A stretch of DNA of 64,000 bases from Euleptes europaea (GCF_029931775.1 NC_079324.1:62007268-62071267), one strand, 5' to 3'; positions 43,906 to 55,576 are shown, counted from the first letter of the stretch. Program-made: numbers and translations. The notes: a model not told the origin generated them from the sequence alone.

Positions 43906-44575
43906 CCTAGCCACAACCTTGTCACTGCAAGAGATGAAAAGTTTATGTAGTCTTCAGTTAGCTTCAAGATGTAACTTAGGCTCTCTCTGATTTCTAGCAA
44001 GTGTTACTCGACACGTTGACAGCCGCTGAGCCATGAGATTTTGTTTAAAAACGAGCACCACGGTTCCAGTTCTTCAGCTGCTCAAATGTTACTTACTGTC
44101 AGTATTAGAGAACTTTGTACTTGCACCAGCAAGACTGTGAAATCCCTTTAGGACCTTAAATTGGAAGAGGGGTCTGCTCCAATTTTCAGAACTCATTTTG
44201 GGGGACCCTTTCCTCTTTCTGGTAAGAATGATTAATCTAATTCAAGTATTAGCTTCGTCCCCTCTGCTGCTCCCTCTTCGGCATCACCCCAACCTGTCAG
44301 TCTGACGCCGCCATTGAATTCAATTAAAAAGCAATATTGCAGCTACACCAGCAATATTGTTTTCCTTGTCTTGACGGAAAAAAGGAGAGAGAGAGAGAGA
44401 AGAGAATTTGGCTTGCTCTCCATTTACCACTTGCTGATTGAATTTGATGCAAGGATGCCAGGTCGGTTGGGGGCGTTTGGACATCTTCAGGCAGTGGCTT
44501 CCACCAAAGGTTTTCCTTTTCTTCTGAGTTACTCCCTGTTTTTGAATCTTTAAGCCTTCTGTTCTCATGAATCCC
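43906..44575. other. Unique sequence, possible regulatory block
   Basis: Repeat-free, with no gene. Contains gattaatctaattcaagtat and a (GA)n run at about 44,387-44,401. Conservation was not tested. Confidence 0.25.
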
Positions 44576-44578
44576 ATG

Positions 44579-44915
44579 GGAGAGGGGCCGTGGCTCAGTG
44601 GTAGAGCATCTGCTTGGCATGCAGAAGGTACCGGGTTCAATCCCTGGCTTCTCCAGTTAAAGGGACTAGGCAAGTAGATGTGAAAGACCTCTGCCTGAGG
44701 CCCTGGAGAGCTGCTGCCAGTCAGAGAAGACAATACTGACTTCGATGGACCAAGGGTCTGATTCAATTTTTTTTTTCAAATTTCAAATACCTTTATTGGC
44801 ATAGTACAATCTGCAGTATATAAAAGGATAAAGGTTAGAGTAAAATAAAATTAAAATAAATCATTCCTTAATGTTGTGGGTCTGATTCAGTATAAGGCAG
44901 CTTCATGTGTTCAAT
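44579..44915 (+). mobile_element. SINE-B copy split by a small retro-insertion
   Basis: Good head (gccgtggctcagtggtagag, box B gggttcaatccc) and tail up to gggtctgattca at 44,754-44,765. The tail resumes with the same gggtctgattca at 44,878-44,889 and ends ggcagcttcatgtgttca. The 112 bases between are an insertion. Confidence 0.85.
44766..44877 (-). mobile_element. Short poly(A)-tailed retro-insertion, antisense
   Basis: It starts with a T run (reversed poly(A)) then caaatacctttattggcata, and is flanked by perfect 12-bp duplications of gggtctgattca. This is the mark of LINE-mediated insertion. The source element is not identified. Confidence 0.75.
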
Positions 44916-45061
44916 GTTCATGTGTTCCTTCTGCCTGCAACTATGTGGTGGCTCACCACATTTCTGGTTGAGGTCTCTTCAGTTGCCTGCCGTCACGGCA
45001 TTTGCAAGGAAAATGGAGACACTCGGCTGAATGCTTGCCCAAATAGGACCATCTATAATAA

Positions 45062-45732
45062 TAATAGTTGTGTGCCATCAAGTTTTAGCCAACTTATGAT
45101 GACCCCAGGATCATGGGGTTTTCAAGGCAAGAAACATTCAGAGGTGGGTTGCCATTGCCTGCTTCTGTGTAGTGACCCTTGAATCATAGAACCATAGAGT
45201 TGGAAGAGGCCATACAGGCCATCTAGCCCAACCCCCTGCGTAACGCAGGATCAGCCTAGAGCATCCCTGACAAGTGCTGGTACAGCCTCTGCTTAAAGAC
45301 CGCCAGTGAGGGGGAGCTCACCACCTCCCTAGGGAGCTGATTCTGCTGCCGAACAACTCTTACTGTAAAAATTTTTTCCTAATATCCAGCTGGTACCTTT
45401 CCGCCCTCAATTTAAACCCATTATTGTGAGTCCTATCCTCTGCTGCCAACAAGAACAGCTCCCTGCCCTCCTGTGAGTGACAGCCCTTCAAATACTTAAA
45501 GAGAGCGATCATGTCCCCCCTCAACCTCCTCCAGACTAAACATTCCCAACTCCCTCAGCTTTTCCTCATAGGGCTTGGTCTCCAGGCCCCTGATTATCCT
45601 CATTTCTCTCCTCCACACCCGGTCAATTCTGTCCACATCCTTTTTGAAGTGAGGACTCCAGAACTGCACACAATACTCCAGGTGCGGCCTGACTTCCTTG
45701 GTGGTCTCCCATCCAAGTGCTAACCAGAGCAG
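45062..45732 (-). mobile_element. 5S-SINE, antisense, split by a CR1
   Basis: Positions 45,062-45,180 are the reversed BovB-like tail and body (gtgccatcaagttttagcca, ggttgccattgcctgcttct). Positions 45,691-45,732 are the reversed 5S part (gtggtctcccatccaagtgc). A CR1 lies between. Confidence 0.75.
45181..45690 (-). mobile_element. CR1 LINE 3' region, antisense
   Basis: The reversed 3' end gaatcatagaaccatagagt and ccatctagcccaaccccctg leads to reversed ORF2 (cttcaaatacttaaagagag and gactccagaactgcacacaa). About 510 bp, one of the longer CR1 pieces. It was inserted in the 5S-SINE. Confidence 0.85.
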
Positions 45733-45736
45733 ACCC

Positions 45737-45925
45737 TAGCCCAGTGTCGTCAGTTCTTGGAAGCTAAACAGGGTTGGCCCTGGTTAGCACTTGGATGGGA
45801 GACCACCGTGGAAGTCCAGGGTTGCTCCGCAGGGGTAAGCAATGGCAAACCTCCTCTGAACGTCTCTTGCCCAGAAATCCCTACGGGGTCGCCATAAGTC
45901 AGCTGTGACTCGAAAGTACTTTACA
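45737..45925 (+). mobile_element. 5S-SINE, sense, full length
   Basis: 5S-like start gtcgtcagttcttggaagct and ccctggttagcacttggatg, body gaagtccagggttgctccgc, BovB-like tail gtcgccataagtcagctgtg and a CA-rich end. It lies head to head with the antisense copy just upstream. Confidence 0.85.
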
Positions 45926-46514
45926 CACACACATTGTAAGCTGCCTTGAGCCATGGGGGATATAAATGTTTTAATAAAATAAAAGATGACTCCCGCTTCC
46001 CCGATAAACAAGGCAGCAAAAGAATACAAGGATAAAATGACGTGCAGGAAATATCGAGAGGCTCTTATGAACAACCTTTTTCAGAAACAAAACCATTAAG
46101 AGCCTTCCCACAAAACGACCCTTTGCTGCTCCAGCTTCTGCTTCTGGCCCATCTCCTGTGCTCGAGAGGCTGCGTGCGAAACCACTCTGAGGTTGCGCCA
46201 CGGAGGCATCGTGGTTGGAAAATGCATCCTCCTCTTGCAAGAGGTTCTCGAGTCCCACTACGTGATCCCTGTGTTAGTACTGACTCAATCACTCAAAAAC
46301 CTTCCCCGCCCCCTGCTATGATGCTTAAAAGTAAAAGGCAAGTTGAAGCAGCAAGGAGCGCTCTGGGCCTGATCCGGAGTGGCTTCAGCACTGGGAATCG
46401 AGAATGGTAATCTCCAGACGTGCTCCTTCTCCCTTGGCTGTGAGCAGGCCTGTGAGTCTCAAATGGAGAAAGTGTCGGGGGGGGGGGGCTGGGTGGTTTC
46501 AGGTTGGAAGGAAC
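45926..46514. other. Non-coding, nothing recognised
   Basis: No gene or repeat is identified. A G run is at about 46,478-46,487. Confidence 0.2.
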
Positions 46515-46900
46515 ACTATTGGTGGCGGAGCTGCACTAAAGATATTCAACTTAAAATAAAGTATATGCAAAAGAAACAATTCAAGAACAACATATAAACA
46601 CACAAGCACAACCAGAGAGGAGGGCCAATAGCAGTTATTGGCAGTTTGCCCAATAAAACAAAAATTGTCTTCGCTTGCAGGCGGAAGACAATGATTGTGA
46701 GAGACAGACGGATCTTTCTGGGGAGGTAGTTCCAAAATTGTGGTGCCACAGCTGAGAAGGCCCTTTCTCAGGTTGCAACCTTTCCACTCTCAAATGATGG
46801 GGGCACCCGAAGCAGGGCCTATAATGATGTCCAGAGTGGATGGGCAGGTTCATATAGGAGAAGGCGGTCTACATTGGCTAGGGATTGGCTAGCTCAGGAG
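46515..46900 (-). mobile_element. LINE-type interspersed element, antisense
   Basis: gtagttccaaaattgtggtg, gagaaggccctttctcaggt and gttcatataggagaaggcgg match the order seen at 63,640-64,000, so the two are copies of one family. I read it as a LINE 3' region, without a firm clade. Confidence 0.55.
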
Positions 46901-47272
46901 CAGGGAGATAGTTCAGCCTGAGGAGCATATCTGAGGTTCTGTCTGCTTTTGGGGGGGGGGGGGCTCCAGTTCTGATGGCAGGTCTTCGGGGACCTCCAGA
47001 GTGGCTGCAGACCCAGAAGTGGCGCTCTCTCCCACTCTACTGCTCTTAATGGCCCTCGGCCCCCAAGCAGTTTTTCAGGCGCATTGGCCCGCTTGCTAGC
47101 CCTTGTCTAACAGGCCAGTGCGGCTTGAGGACCAGATGAAAAGTTCTGGTGGGCCAAGGGATTCCCTGGCCTGGCTGGAATTTGACCCGCCTAGAAATGT
47201 TATGACTTCATCTAGTGAAGAGGGCCAGGGAGCAGAGTCTCCACGGGGCGAGATGCACCAGCTCGGCTTTTG

Positions 47273-47273
<1 letters not shown>
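46901..47273. other. Non-coding, nothing recognised
   Basis: No gene is seen. A G run lies near 46,951-46,962. Confidence 0.2.
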
Positions 47274-47321
<48 letters not shown>

Positions 47322-47610
47322 TCTCTCTCTCTTCTCTGTTTTCTATTTTCTCTTCTCTCTGTCTTCTCTCTTCTACTCTCTTCTCTCTTCTCTCTCTTCT
47401 CTCTCTCTTCTCTTCTCTCTCTCTTCTCTCTCTCTTCTCTCTCTCTTCTCTCTCTCTTCTCTCTCTCTTCTCTCTCTCTTCTCTCTTCTCTTCTCTCTCT
47501 CCTCTCTCTATCTTCCCTCTATCCTCTATCCTCCATCCTCTCTCTATCCTCTATCCTCCATCCTCTCTATCCTCTATCCTCCATCCTCTCTCTATCCTCT
47601 ATCCTCCATC
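47274..47610. repeat. Polypyrimidine tract, about 340 bp
   Basis: The + strand is almost pure C and T: first tctg units, then (CT)n with ctctctcttct-type units, then a minisatellite of ctatcctccatcctct-type units. It gives long false open frames of Ser/Leu. Mirror-symmetric CT tracts can form triplex (H) DNA. Confidence 0.95.
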
Positions 47611-47621
47611 TGTCATTTGTA

Positions 47622-47880
47622 TCTGATAGTAGCCACGTCACCCGCGTCCTCGTACTGCAAGATGCCTTGTTGGACTTTTCCATATGTATAAATAAAGGAT
47701 TAATTAAACTGTCCCTCAGCTCATTAAACGTAGGACGCTCCGTGATCATATCTACAGTAGTTTCAGCTTTATCATGTGAGCATCTACATGTTCTATTTGA
47801 GTATGGCACTTTTTTATATCTGCCCTCCAAAACCGCCGAAGGAAGGGCAGTCATTCTTGCCAAAGTAAAAGCTCTTCTGA
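47622..47880 (-). mobile_element. LINE ORF2 C-terminal fragment
   Basis: The - strand encodes MARMTALPSAVLEGRYKKV, then NRTCRCSHDKAETTVDMI and RPTFNELRDSLI, a cysteine-histidine ORF2 end. It resembles, but is not the same as, the piece at 9,425. It ends where the polypyrimidine tract begins. Confidence 0.65.
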
Positions 47881-47999
47881 GTTTTGGTATTGGCTTTTGG
47901 GCACCCCAAGTAAGATTGCTCAGTCAGACGAGCAAAGCTAAGAAAGGAACAGTGCGAGTCGGGCATCTCTGGAACATCTGAATGTGCATTCAGCTCTTT

Positions 48000-48260
48000 T
48001 CTGTTTTGTGTGTTTAAAAAAAGAAGCCAGTGAAATGGAACGGGGCTTCTGGCTTTCGTGGAAAATGCGGAGGCACAGAGGGACCGACTGACCTAATTAA
48101 ATTAGCGTTCCAATGCCTTGTAATGCTGGCGGTTTTCTGTTTGAGATAACTTGATTATCAGGCCGCGGTTTATATATCTGTGAATGTTATGGATTGCTCT
48201 TTTGTTTAAAAAAATCTCATATTTATATATTCCTCCTCAATTATTTTAAAAACAGCATCA
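48000..48260. other. Possible conserved non-coding element
   Basis: Repeat-free, with ctgacctaattaaattagcg and gataacttgattatcaggcc, both rich in homeodomain cores. No coding potential. Confidence 0.35.
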
Positions 48261-48317
48261 CCTTTCCCCACAATACAGAAACAGTTGCTGGAACGCCTTA
48301 ACAAAGGAAGTATTCGG

Positions 48318-48651
48318 GGCTGCCCTTCAGAAGTATAGTGCTCAGATCATGTGAAGTGATGGTATCACTTTTCTCTGATCTGGTTAGACCTCACCTAGAG
48401 TATTGTGTTCAGTTTTGGGCACCTCAATTTAAGAAAGATGTAGACAAGCTGGAACGTGTCCAGAGGAGGGCAACAAAGATGGTGAGGGGTCTGGAGACCA
48501 AGTCCTATGAAGAAAGGTTGAAGGAGCTGGGGATGTTTAGCCTGCAGAGGCGAAGACTGAGAGGGGATATGAGAACCATCTTCAAATACTTGAAGGGCTG
48601 TCATAAAGAGGATGGTGCTGAGTTGTTTTCTGATGCCCCAGAAGTTCAGAC
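48318..48651 (+). mobile_element. CR1 ORF2 fragment, open frame
   Basis: A continuous frame encodes [19 protein letters not shown], then [20 protein letters not shown] and [20 protein letters not shown], the conserved CR1 reverse-transcriptase end. It is cut on both sides and joined to a SINE-A. Confidence 0.9.
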
Positions 48652-48893
48652 CCTTCTCCTCCACATGAGTGGCGGACTCTAATCTGGTGAACCGGGTTTG
48701 TTTCCCTTCTCCTCCACACGAAGCCAGTTGGGTGACCTTGGGCAAGTTACAGCTCTGTTAGAGCTCTCTCAGCCCCACCTACCTTGCAGGGTGTCTGTTG
48801 TGGGGAGGGGAAGGGAAGGTGATTGTAAGCCAGTTTGATTCCGTCTTAAGTGGTAAAGAAAGTTGGCATATAAAAACCAACTCTTCTTCTTCT
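48652..48893 (+). mobile_element. SINE-A copy, head lost
   Basis: It starts within the SINE (cttctcctccacatgagtgg) right at the CR1 break and runs to gcatataaaaaccaactc and a CTT tail. Confidence 0.8.
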
Positions 48894-49479
48894 TGTATGG
48901 TTGGCGTCAGGCCGTGGGGATGTTCCCATTTTGCCCTGCTCCCCTGGCTGACAGCTGTGCTGTTCATAAGTTGTCCACCTTAGAGGCTGTGTACATTTCA
49001 CACCTTAGTTGTACGATGGCATGGACATAATACGCAACAGCCATCCTGTAGACAGAGAAAATGGATGTCTGCTTGAAACAGGGCATTCTCAGGGGTGGCC
49101 CCCACCTGATCTCCCTGATGAAGTCACGGTAGTTGCCAAAAGGTTTCAGTGTGCATCTCTGAAATGGGGGATTGGCCTTGTCGAGGCCTTGGTATTACGA
49201 GGTGAGTGTTGTTAGTGAGGTGCCCCATTAGTGTTATTCCTCTTTTCTGTGTGATTGTGTTTTATCCTGTTTTTTTAACACTTGCAAAGTATCCTGCCTT
49301 GAGTCCTTTATGGGAAAAGGTGTGTGGAGGGGGAATAAAGGTGTCGCAGATTGGAAAAAAACCAGGGCCAATGGTTTTCCCTGTGCAAAAATAGCTTGGA
49401 TGGAGGGGGTTGTGGGGGTGTCTCCCCTCTCCTGTGCCTGCTACCAGAGGAACTCCTGTCCTACCTTAATACAGACTCC
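48894..49479. other. Non-coding, nothing recognised
   Basis: No gene. Positions 49,090-49,310 have the look of a decayed LINE 3' end, not assigned. Confidence 0.2.
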
Positions 49480-49857
49480 CTGTGTTATGACAATAGCATA
49501 AATGCAGCTTTTAAAAAACCACCTGGAAGATCCAGGCAGCTCAGTAATGACCGCAGTAATGGCTTATTATGCACTCTTCTGCGTGTCAGCGGAACACAAG
49601 ATATATCAGCTCCTGATTAAAAACATTAGTGACTTCAGAAGGTTAAATACGCATATTATATCATCCCTGGCGGTTTTATTTTCTCCAGAGCTGGCTGAAG
49701 GCAGGAATTTGCCACTCTCAAACAAAATGTGTTTTGAGGACAGTGACTCGAATTCAAAACGTCATTTCTTGCAATATTTTGTTGGATTGTTTACTATATT
49801 TTTTTTGAAAAGGAGGCATGTTCTGCATTTTGAATCTGGCACTCGGTACTGAATGTC
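49480..49857. promoter_or_regulatory. Candidate conserved regulatory element
   Basis: Repeat-free block with atgaccgcagtaatggctta, gctcctgattaaaaacatta and taaatacgcatattatatca. AT-rich but with CpGs kept, and no coding motif. Inference from composition only. Confidence 0.35.
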
Positions 49858-50090
49858 TTGCATTTATTTAATTTTATCCCAGTTTTCTTCCCGCAGTTTG
49901 GGTTCAAAGAGGCTTAGAACGTTGTTCTTCCTCCATTTTATCACAACAACAACTCTGTGAGTTAGGCCAGACTGAGAATTTGTGACAGGCCCAAGGTCAA
50001 CCAGGGAGCTTCCATGGGAGAAGCGGGGATTCGAACCCAGGTCTCCCAGGGTCCAAGTCCACCACTCTATCCACTACACCACACTAGCTA
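49858..50090 (-). mobile_element. SINE-C copy, antisense
   Basis: Reversed AT tail and 3' part (tttaattttatcccagtttt), then ctccattttatcacaacaac, reversed box B gggattcgaaccc and reversed head tctatccactacaccacact. Confidence 0.75.
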
Positions 50091-52543
50091 ACTGGCTGCT
50101 GCACCCTACCATCAAAACACCACTGGGGAATTTCTCCCTTTCCTTTTCCTTTCTCTGCCCCAGCTTCTCTGCCCCTTTTTCCTCTAAGCAGTGGCAACTG
50201 ATAATTTTAGCTTTTGGATAAAGCCACCTTGGAGGTTTTTATTTCTCCGCAGCCAAAAACATTGATGTTGTGTGAAACCAGAGCCCTTTGTGTGGAACTT
50301 TGGTTCCTGAAAAATTTATTTACTGCTACTGTGATCTGCAGGAGTGAATTGATGTTTATCTCCAGTATTCCTTGCCAAGGGGGGCGGGGAATGCATAGCT
50401 GCACTTCTCTGACCAGCCTCTGAAAGGCCTTTTAAATAAGTGCCGAATAGTAGCTTCTTCTGGTGGCAAGCCCTGATGGACAGCATACAGGGCATTATTA
50501 GCTATAAGCGAGCTTAATCTTTTTCTCATGTTTTTAGAGAATGCTTTATAACCTTACGGCCAAAACGTCCGCAATCCGCCAAATGTTTGAAGCTAAGCAA
50601 AATTATATCAGCTGTTACTGCCTTGCGATCGATAATCCTGGGAAATGTGGAAGGCTCCGGATGACTGTTTTGCTGCTCACCTTTTGACACTCTTCAGTCC
50701 CATCTGGACTGCTTCAGCTGGCTGGGTCTGAACTGAGCAAAGCCGAAGAGGCCCGGATCCCCCTCCCCTGATATGTGGGGAATCTCCGGCCATACCCAAA
50801 GCAGGGGGTAAGCAAAATGAGAGACTGGTCTCTGCCCCCAAGGGGCATACAGACTGCAGCAGGGCATGGGGAAGGAAAGCCAAGGCACTGGATGGAGGAA
50901 ACCGATGGAAGTTGCATGCACCTAAATGGATTTCCAGTGGGGACAGGGGGTTAAAGTCCTTGCAAAGAGAATTAATTTTGAGTAGGGATTTGAAAGGGGG
51001 CGGTGGATTTGCACATGCAGAGAATGGGCAGGTTCCAATGTTTAGCCTCCTTAGCATCATTTTGCAATTTTGAATTTGTGGTGTGTTTTGTAGCCAAGGC
51101 CATTTATGCATGGGAATTTTACCTTAGGTTTGTTGCTGACTGGAACCACCCTTACCAATTGGGTATTTCTGCCCCACAGTCTCCAAGTTCAAATCAAATC
51201 CCCACCCCTTTAAATGCTGCTTTTTAATTGGCTTACTTGTAGTGCTCACTGTGAGAGAAAATCCCCCCCAAACCCAATTGCCATATAAAAAAGCATTTGA
51301 AGAACAACAACATAAAAAACAAAGCAATCTGAAAGGGGAGGGGAGCAAACCAAGCCTCGGTTTTAAAAAGATTTTCTTCTGCTCAGAAAGAGCTCCCGGG
51401 AAGCAGGAAGCATTTCAATCCCTGCCTCTGGACACACTGCTTTGTAATTAGCTGTGAGAGAAACCAAGCTTGTGTGCCCCGCACTTTGCCTTCTGCATGG
51501 GGATTTCACCCGGGCTTTGTTCAAGGAAGATGGAAGAGTTGGGTTAACAGAGGAATGGGAAGACCCGGACATTGAGAGGGCTGGCAGCAAGGTCATCTCT
51601 AATGGACGGAAAACTCATGCTTAACTCCAAGGAACAACCGAGACATACCAGGGGCGAACGTGAGTGAAAGTGCCCGTGCATAAATGGCCTTAGACTTCCT
51701 GTTCTGCAAAAGAAATCTGGGGTGCCTTTCCTGTTAAACTTGTTGATGCCTTGGAGGGGGCAGGACTTGGCCTGGCATGTCTGTCGGTTAATTGACTTGA
51801 ACTGGGAGCTGTTTGCCTCTGTGTCAGAGGGCAGAACTTGCCCTCTCTTCCCTCCCCACCCCCAGGAGCCTGCAGTGGCAGCAGGGAGAGATAGCCAAGC
51901 TGGCAGTGGTACTTTGCAAAGACTGGCAGAGAGCTGCAGACACCTCCAATTGGAGAGGGGGAGCTAGAAATATTCCTTTGTTCACCTTGTCTCATTTCTG
52001 TGTTGCTTGCTTCTCAGATATTCTGGGTGTGTGTGGTGGTGGTGGGGAGCAGACTACTGTTCCCACCAGCCCGAGAATTAAGAAATGGCTAGTGCGATTA
52101 AAACCCCAACAGTATGCAGAACGGGGAGTCTAGGGAAACTTTGTTAATGGCCTCCTAAGTATATTAGTTGCATGGCGGTGGAATTTCTCATTCAGAGTCC
52201 CACGGCCCATTCAGAGGGCTTCAGGAACTCACTTTAAGATGCATGGCCAGGTTTGGGTTTCATTAGTCTCACCCCGGGGGTTCTCCCACTGTTGAAAAGA
52301 AGGCCTCCTCAGAGGGCGCCCTGAAAGAGCCCTTCCCTCTCCAGTGGTTTAGCAAGGCAGGCTGGGACTGCACATTGCTTCCTCTGTGTCTTAAGCCAAA
52401 TCCACAGCTAGTTTGGGAAAGTGTAAAAAAATTCCAAATCCGACACAAGGAAAATGAAGATTCTGCACCCGTCTACATTATGTTTGTAAAATGACCTTGT
52501 GTGCGTTTAATTTCCCCATAATCCCACTTCTGTTGGTTGTGAA
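50091..52543. other. Non-coding; possible regulatory block at 50,440-50,680
   Basis: No gene or repeat is recognised across this stretch. Positions 50,440-50,680 (tattagctataagcgagctt, gccttgcgatcgataatcct) look single-copy with retained CpGs. Confidence 0.3.
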
Positions 52544-52764
52544 GAACACATGAACGCATGAAGCTGCCTTCTACTGACTCAGACCCTTGTTCCATCTAAG
52601 TCAGTACTGTCTACTCAGACCGGCAGTGGCTCTCCAGGGTCTCAGGTAGAGGTCTTTCACATCACTTACTTGCCTAGTTCCTTTAACTGGAGATGTCGGG
52701 GATTGAACCTGGGATCTTCTGCATGCCAAGCAGAAGCTCTGCCACTGAGCCACAGCCTCTCCCC
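52544..52764 (-). mobile_element. SINE-B copy, antisense, full length
   Basis: Reversed tail (gaacacatgaacgcatgaag), caggtagaggtctttcacat, reversed box B gggattgaacctggg and reversed head ctgccactgagccacagcc. Confidence 0.9.
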
Positions 52765-52901
52765 AAAGAAAGGTAAAGGGTAGTTGGTTTTATTTATCCA
52801 ACCTGTTTCTCCCTGGCCTCTCAGCGCCACACTTCCAAGGGAGTTCATGCACAATCAGAAGATACCATAAAATCAGTTAGGAATAGTAACAGCGACAGTT
52901 A

Positions 52902-52921
52902 CATGGAGGTTGGCAACCCTA
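52902..52921. mobile_element. MITE end remnant
   Basis: atggaggttggcaaccctag is the right end of the TAGGGTTGCCA MITE family. The rest is missing. Confidence 0.4.
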
Positions 52922-53711
52922 GGAGAAGCGGATTGCTCAGGGTTTTGTAGTCAGCAAAGGTGCAATCAGATGGCTTTCCTGCTAATATTGGATTTGATTG
53001 CTTTTGGCCATTTCTATGCACAGAGGTCCCGGGATATACTGTAGCCCTTATTCTTAAGCTTTAGAGCTTGCTGTGTTAGGATGTTGCCAGAGTTGGTTGC
53101 TTCTTCTGCTTGAACTCTGTGTTTGCGTTGGAGGAGATTACTTTGCAAGGCCTGTGTGGGCCCTGCAAAGTTAACAAAATCTGCGGAGACCCCCAAACAA
53201 GCACATTGTTTAGCAGGGTTTGATTTGAGGTTTGGCATTTGTGGGGCCGGGGCGGCAGGGAATGAAAGCGGTTGTTTGCTTTAACTTTGAGGCCCATCCC
53301 AGTGGGTTTGTTCATTTCGCTTCCCCGCAAGCCATGCTAATCTGTTTGAAAAACAAGAACAGGAGACGGCGCGCATCCCTCAGAGTGAGTGGGAGGCCCT
53401 GGAGGAGCAGAACACTCTCCCACCATCTAAAATGTTAATTCATTAACTCTTCAGTTTGCACACTGTGTTGGTAGCAGGATAAAGAGAGCGTGGTGGGGGA
53501 GCCACTTCAATAAAAAACTTTCTCCCCCTCCATCCACTGATTGCAATTGGCACCAAGGATTGCAATTGGCACCAAGGATCAGGAGATGGCTGCCCACGCC
53601 CCAGGGCGACTGGTTGCCACTTCCAGGTGGCCCCGTGGCCTGCCTGCCCTGCCTTCTGCCACACGCCCTGTCCTGGCTGTTATTTTGAGCTCTAAAGCCA
53701 GCATGGTGTGG
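52922..53711. other. Non-coding, nothing recognised
   Basis: No gene. A 17-18-bp direct duplication, caccaaggattgcaattgg, overlaps itself at 53,544-53,580. Confidence 0.25.
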
Positions 53712-54012
53712 GAGCCAGCATGGTGTAGTGGTTAAGAGCGGCAGTTTGGAGCAGTGGACTCTGATCTGGAGAACCGGGTTTGATTCCCCACTCTTCCACA
53801 TGAGCGGCGGAGGCTAATCTGATAAACTGGGTTTGTTTCCCCACTCCTGCACATGAAGCCAGCTGGGTGACCTTGGGCTAGTAACAGCTCTCTCAGCCTC
53901 ACCAACCTCACAGGGTGTCTGTTTTGGGGAGGGGAAGGGAAGGCGATTGTAAGCCGGTTTGATTCTTCCTTAAGTGGTAGAGAAAGCCAGCATATAAAAA
54001 CCAACTCTTCTT
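53712..54012 (+). mobile_element. SINE-A copy with a duplicated head start
   Basis: Full SINE-A from gagccagcatggtgtagtgg to gcatataaaaaccaactc. Just before it, ccagcatggtgtggg (53,697-53,711) repeats the first bases of the head. Confidence 0.85.
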
Positions 54013-54526
54013 AAGATGCTCTGAGTGTCAATAAAGTGTGTGTGTATAAATAGATTGCTGCATAATAATAACTTGAGTCTTGCAAAATGCTAAATTAACG
54101 ACTTAAAAGGAGAGGTCAGGCTGAACGTTTGCCTGTTCTGATCACTGTAGTGCTTTTGGGCTTACCCAAAAAACTTCCTGAACTCTAGGAACATTACCTC
54201 CCCACCACCACCGGAGTCTGCTGCGAGGAGCTGCTGCAGCTACGGACACCCCCCCAATTAGGGCTCCTGTCTCTTTCACAGTGATTCCACCCAGTCAGGG
54301 ATCACACAATGAATGAGATGTTATTGTGATGCTGCGTAGCCCACCAGCTGTGTGCAAGTATCAGGAAGGGTAAACAAAGCTGCCTGGGCTGGCCAGATGA
54401 GTAGTTCTGCTTAATTGGGGACAGGAGGGCAGATGAAGCCCTTTCATAGCCGCATTTCTAGAACAGGCAACTGTTTCTGCCCATTTCCCAGGGATCCTGG
54501 AAGGATTTCCCAAAAGGGAGATGGGG
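54013..54526. other. Non-coding, nothing recognised
   Basis: No gene or repeat is seen. Confidence 0.2.
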
Positions 54527-54850
54527 ACAGCGTGGTGTAGTGGTTAAGAGCGGTGGTTTGGAGTGGTGGACTCTAATCTGGAGAACCGGGTTTGATTCCC
54601 CACTCCTCCACATGAGTGGCGGACGCTAATCTGGTGAACTGGGTTGGTTTCCCCCCTTTTACACATGAAGCCAGATGGGTGACCCTGGGCTAGTCACAGC
54701 TCTCTTACAGCTCTCTCTGCCCCACCTACCTCATAGGGTGTCTGTTGTGGGGAGAGGAAGGGAAAGAGATTGTAATCTAGTTTGTTTCTTCCTTAAGTGG
54801 TGGAGAAAGTTGGCATATAAAAAACAACTCTTCTCCTCCCCCTCCTCTTC
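54527..54850 (+). mobile_element. SINE-A copy, full length
   Basis: Head acagcgtggtgtagtggtta, box B gggtttgattcccc, a longer middle with duplicated agctctc, 3' end ggcatataaaaaacaactc and a CTCCTC-rich tail. Confidence 0.9.
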
Positions 54851-55267
54851 CTCCTCTCCTTTTGCTACTGCTGGAGTTTGGGCCACTTGCCTTGGCTTTC
54901 ATCTCTGCCACAGCTAGGAGACAAAAATATCAAGATGCTGCAAAAAAGACCCAGCATCTACATGTAAACTGAATAAGTAAATTGTAAGTAAAGAGTAAGC
55001 ATCAGTCAACAGAAGGCATGGCTGTCTGTGTAGGCATCTGCCTAAAACAAATTCGACCACATTGTAGGATGGCAGTCCCCAGTGTGATGCCTGTGGGCAC
55101 CATGATGCCTGCTGATGTGTTTTGTGGTGCTTAGGTTACCAGGCTGCAGCAATAGTGAGTGGAACCTAGTGTGCCAATGGCATGACAGCACGTTGGCATC
55201 ACTTCTGGTTTTTTGCAGCATCTCCAGTTAAATGGGTGGGGTAGTAGGTGATTTTCCTTTATCCCTT
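54851..55267. other. Non-coding, small SINE-B remnant
   Basis: gcagcatctccagttaaatg (55,217-55,236) and gtaggtgatttt recall SINE-B. Nothing else is recognised. Confidence 0.25.
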
Positions 55268-55576
55268 CAGGGGTGGGGAACATCAGGCCCAGGGGCCATT
55301 TAAGGCCCGTGAAATCATTTGGTCTGGCCCTTTGTGGGTCCTGGCAGATCTCTAGCTCAGAAGGATCTGGTGATCCATCCCCTCCAGGGGGCAGGAATAG
55401 CCTCTATTCAAGGTGGATGTGAGTTTGTTTTGCCGAGAAAAGGAACCTTTCCCCCCCCCCCCCTTGTAGAAGAGTCGTTAGCTATGGAGCTGCTAGGACC
55501 GCCGAAGAAACTGTTAACCCTTTCCCACTCAGGCCATGTAGAAACGTATTCCCTCTGTACTACAAGAGGGCTGGGG

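Noticed and set aside
45737-45860. Functional 5S rRNA gene
   Set aside because: Only the 5' part is 5S-like and it passes into a SINE body with a BovB-like tail.
47103-47981. 292-aa open frame of Ser/Leu repeats
   Set aside because: It is the translation of the polypyrimidine tract plus flanks, not a protein.
48338-48682. 114-aa open frame as a host gene
   Set aside because: It is the CR1 reverse-transcriptase end running into a SINE-A.
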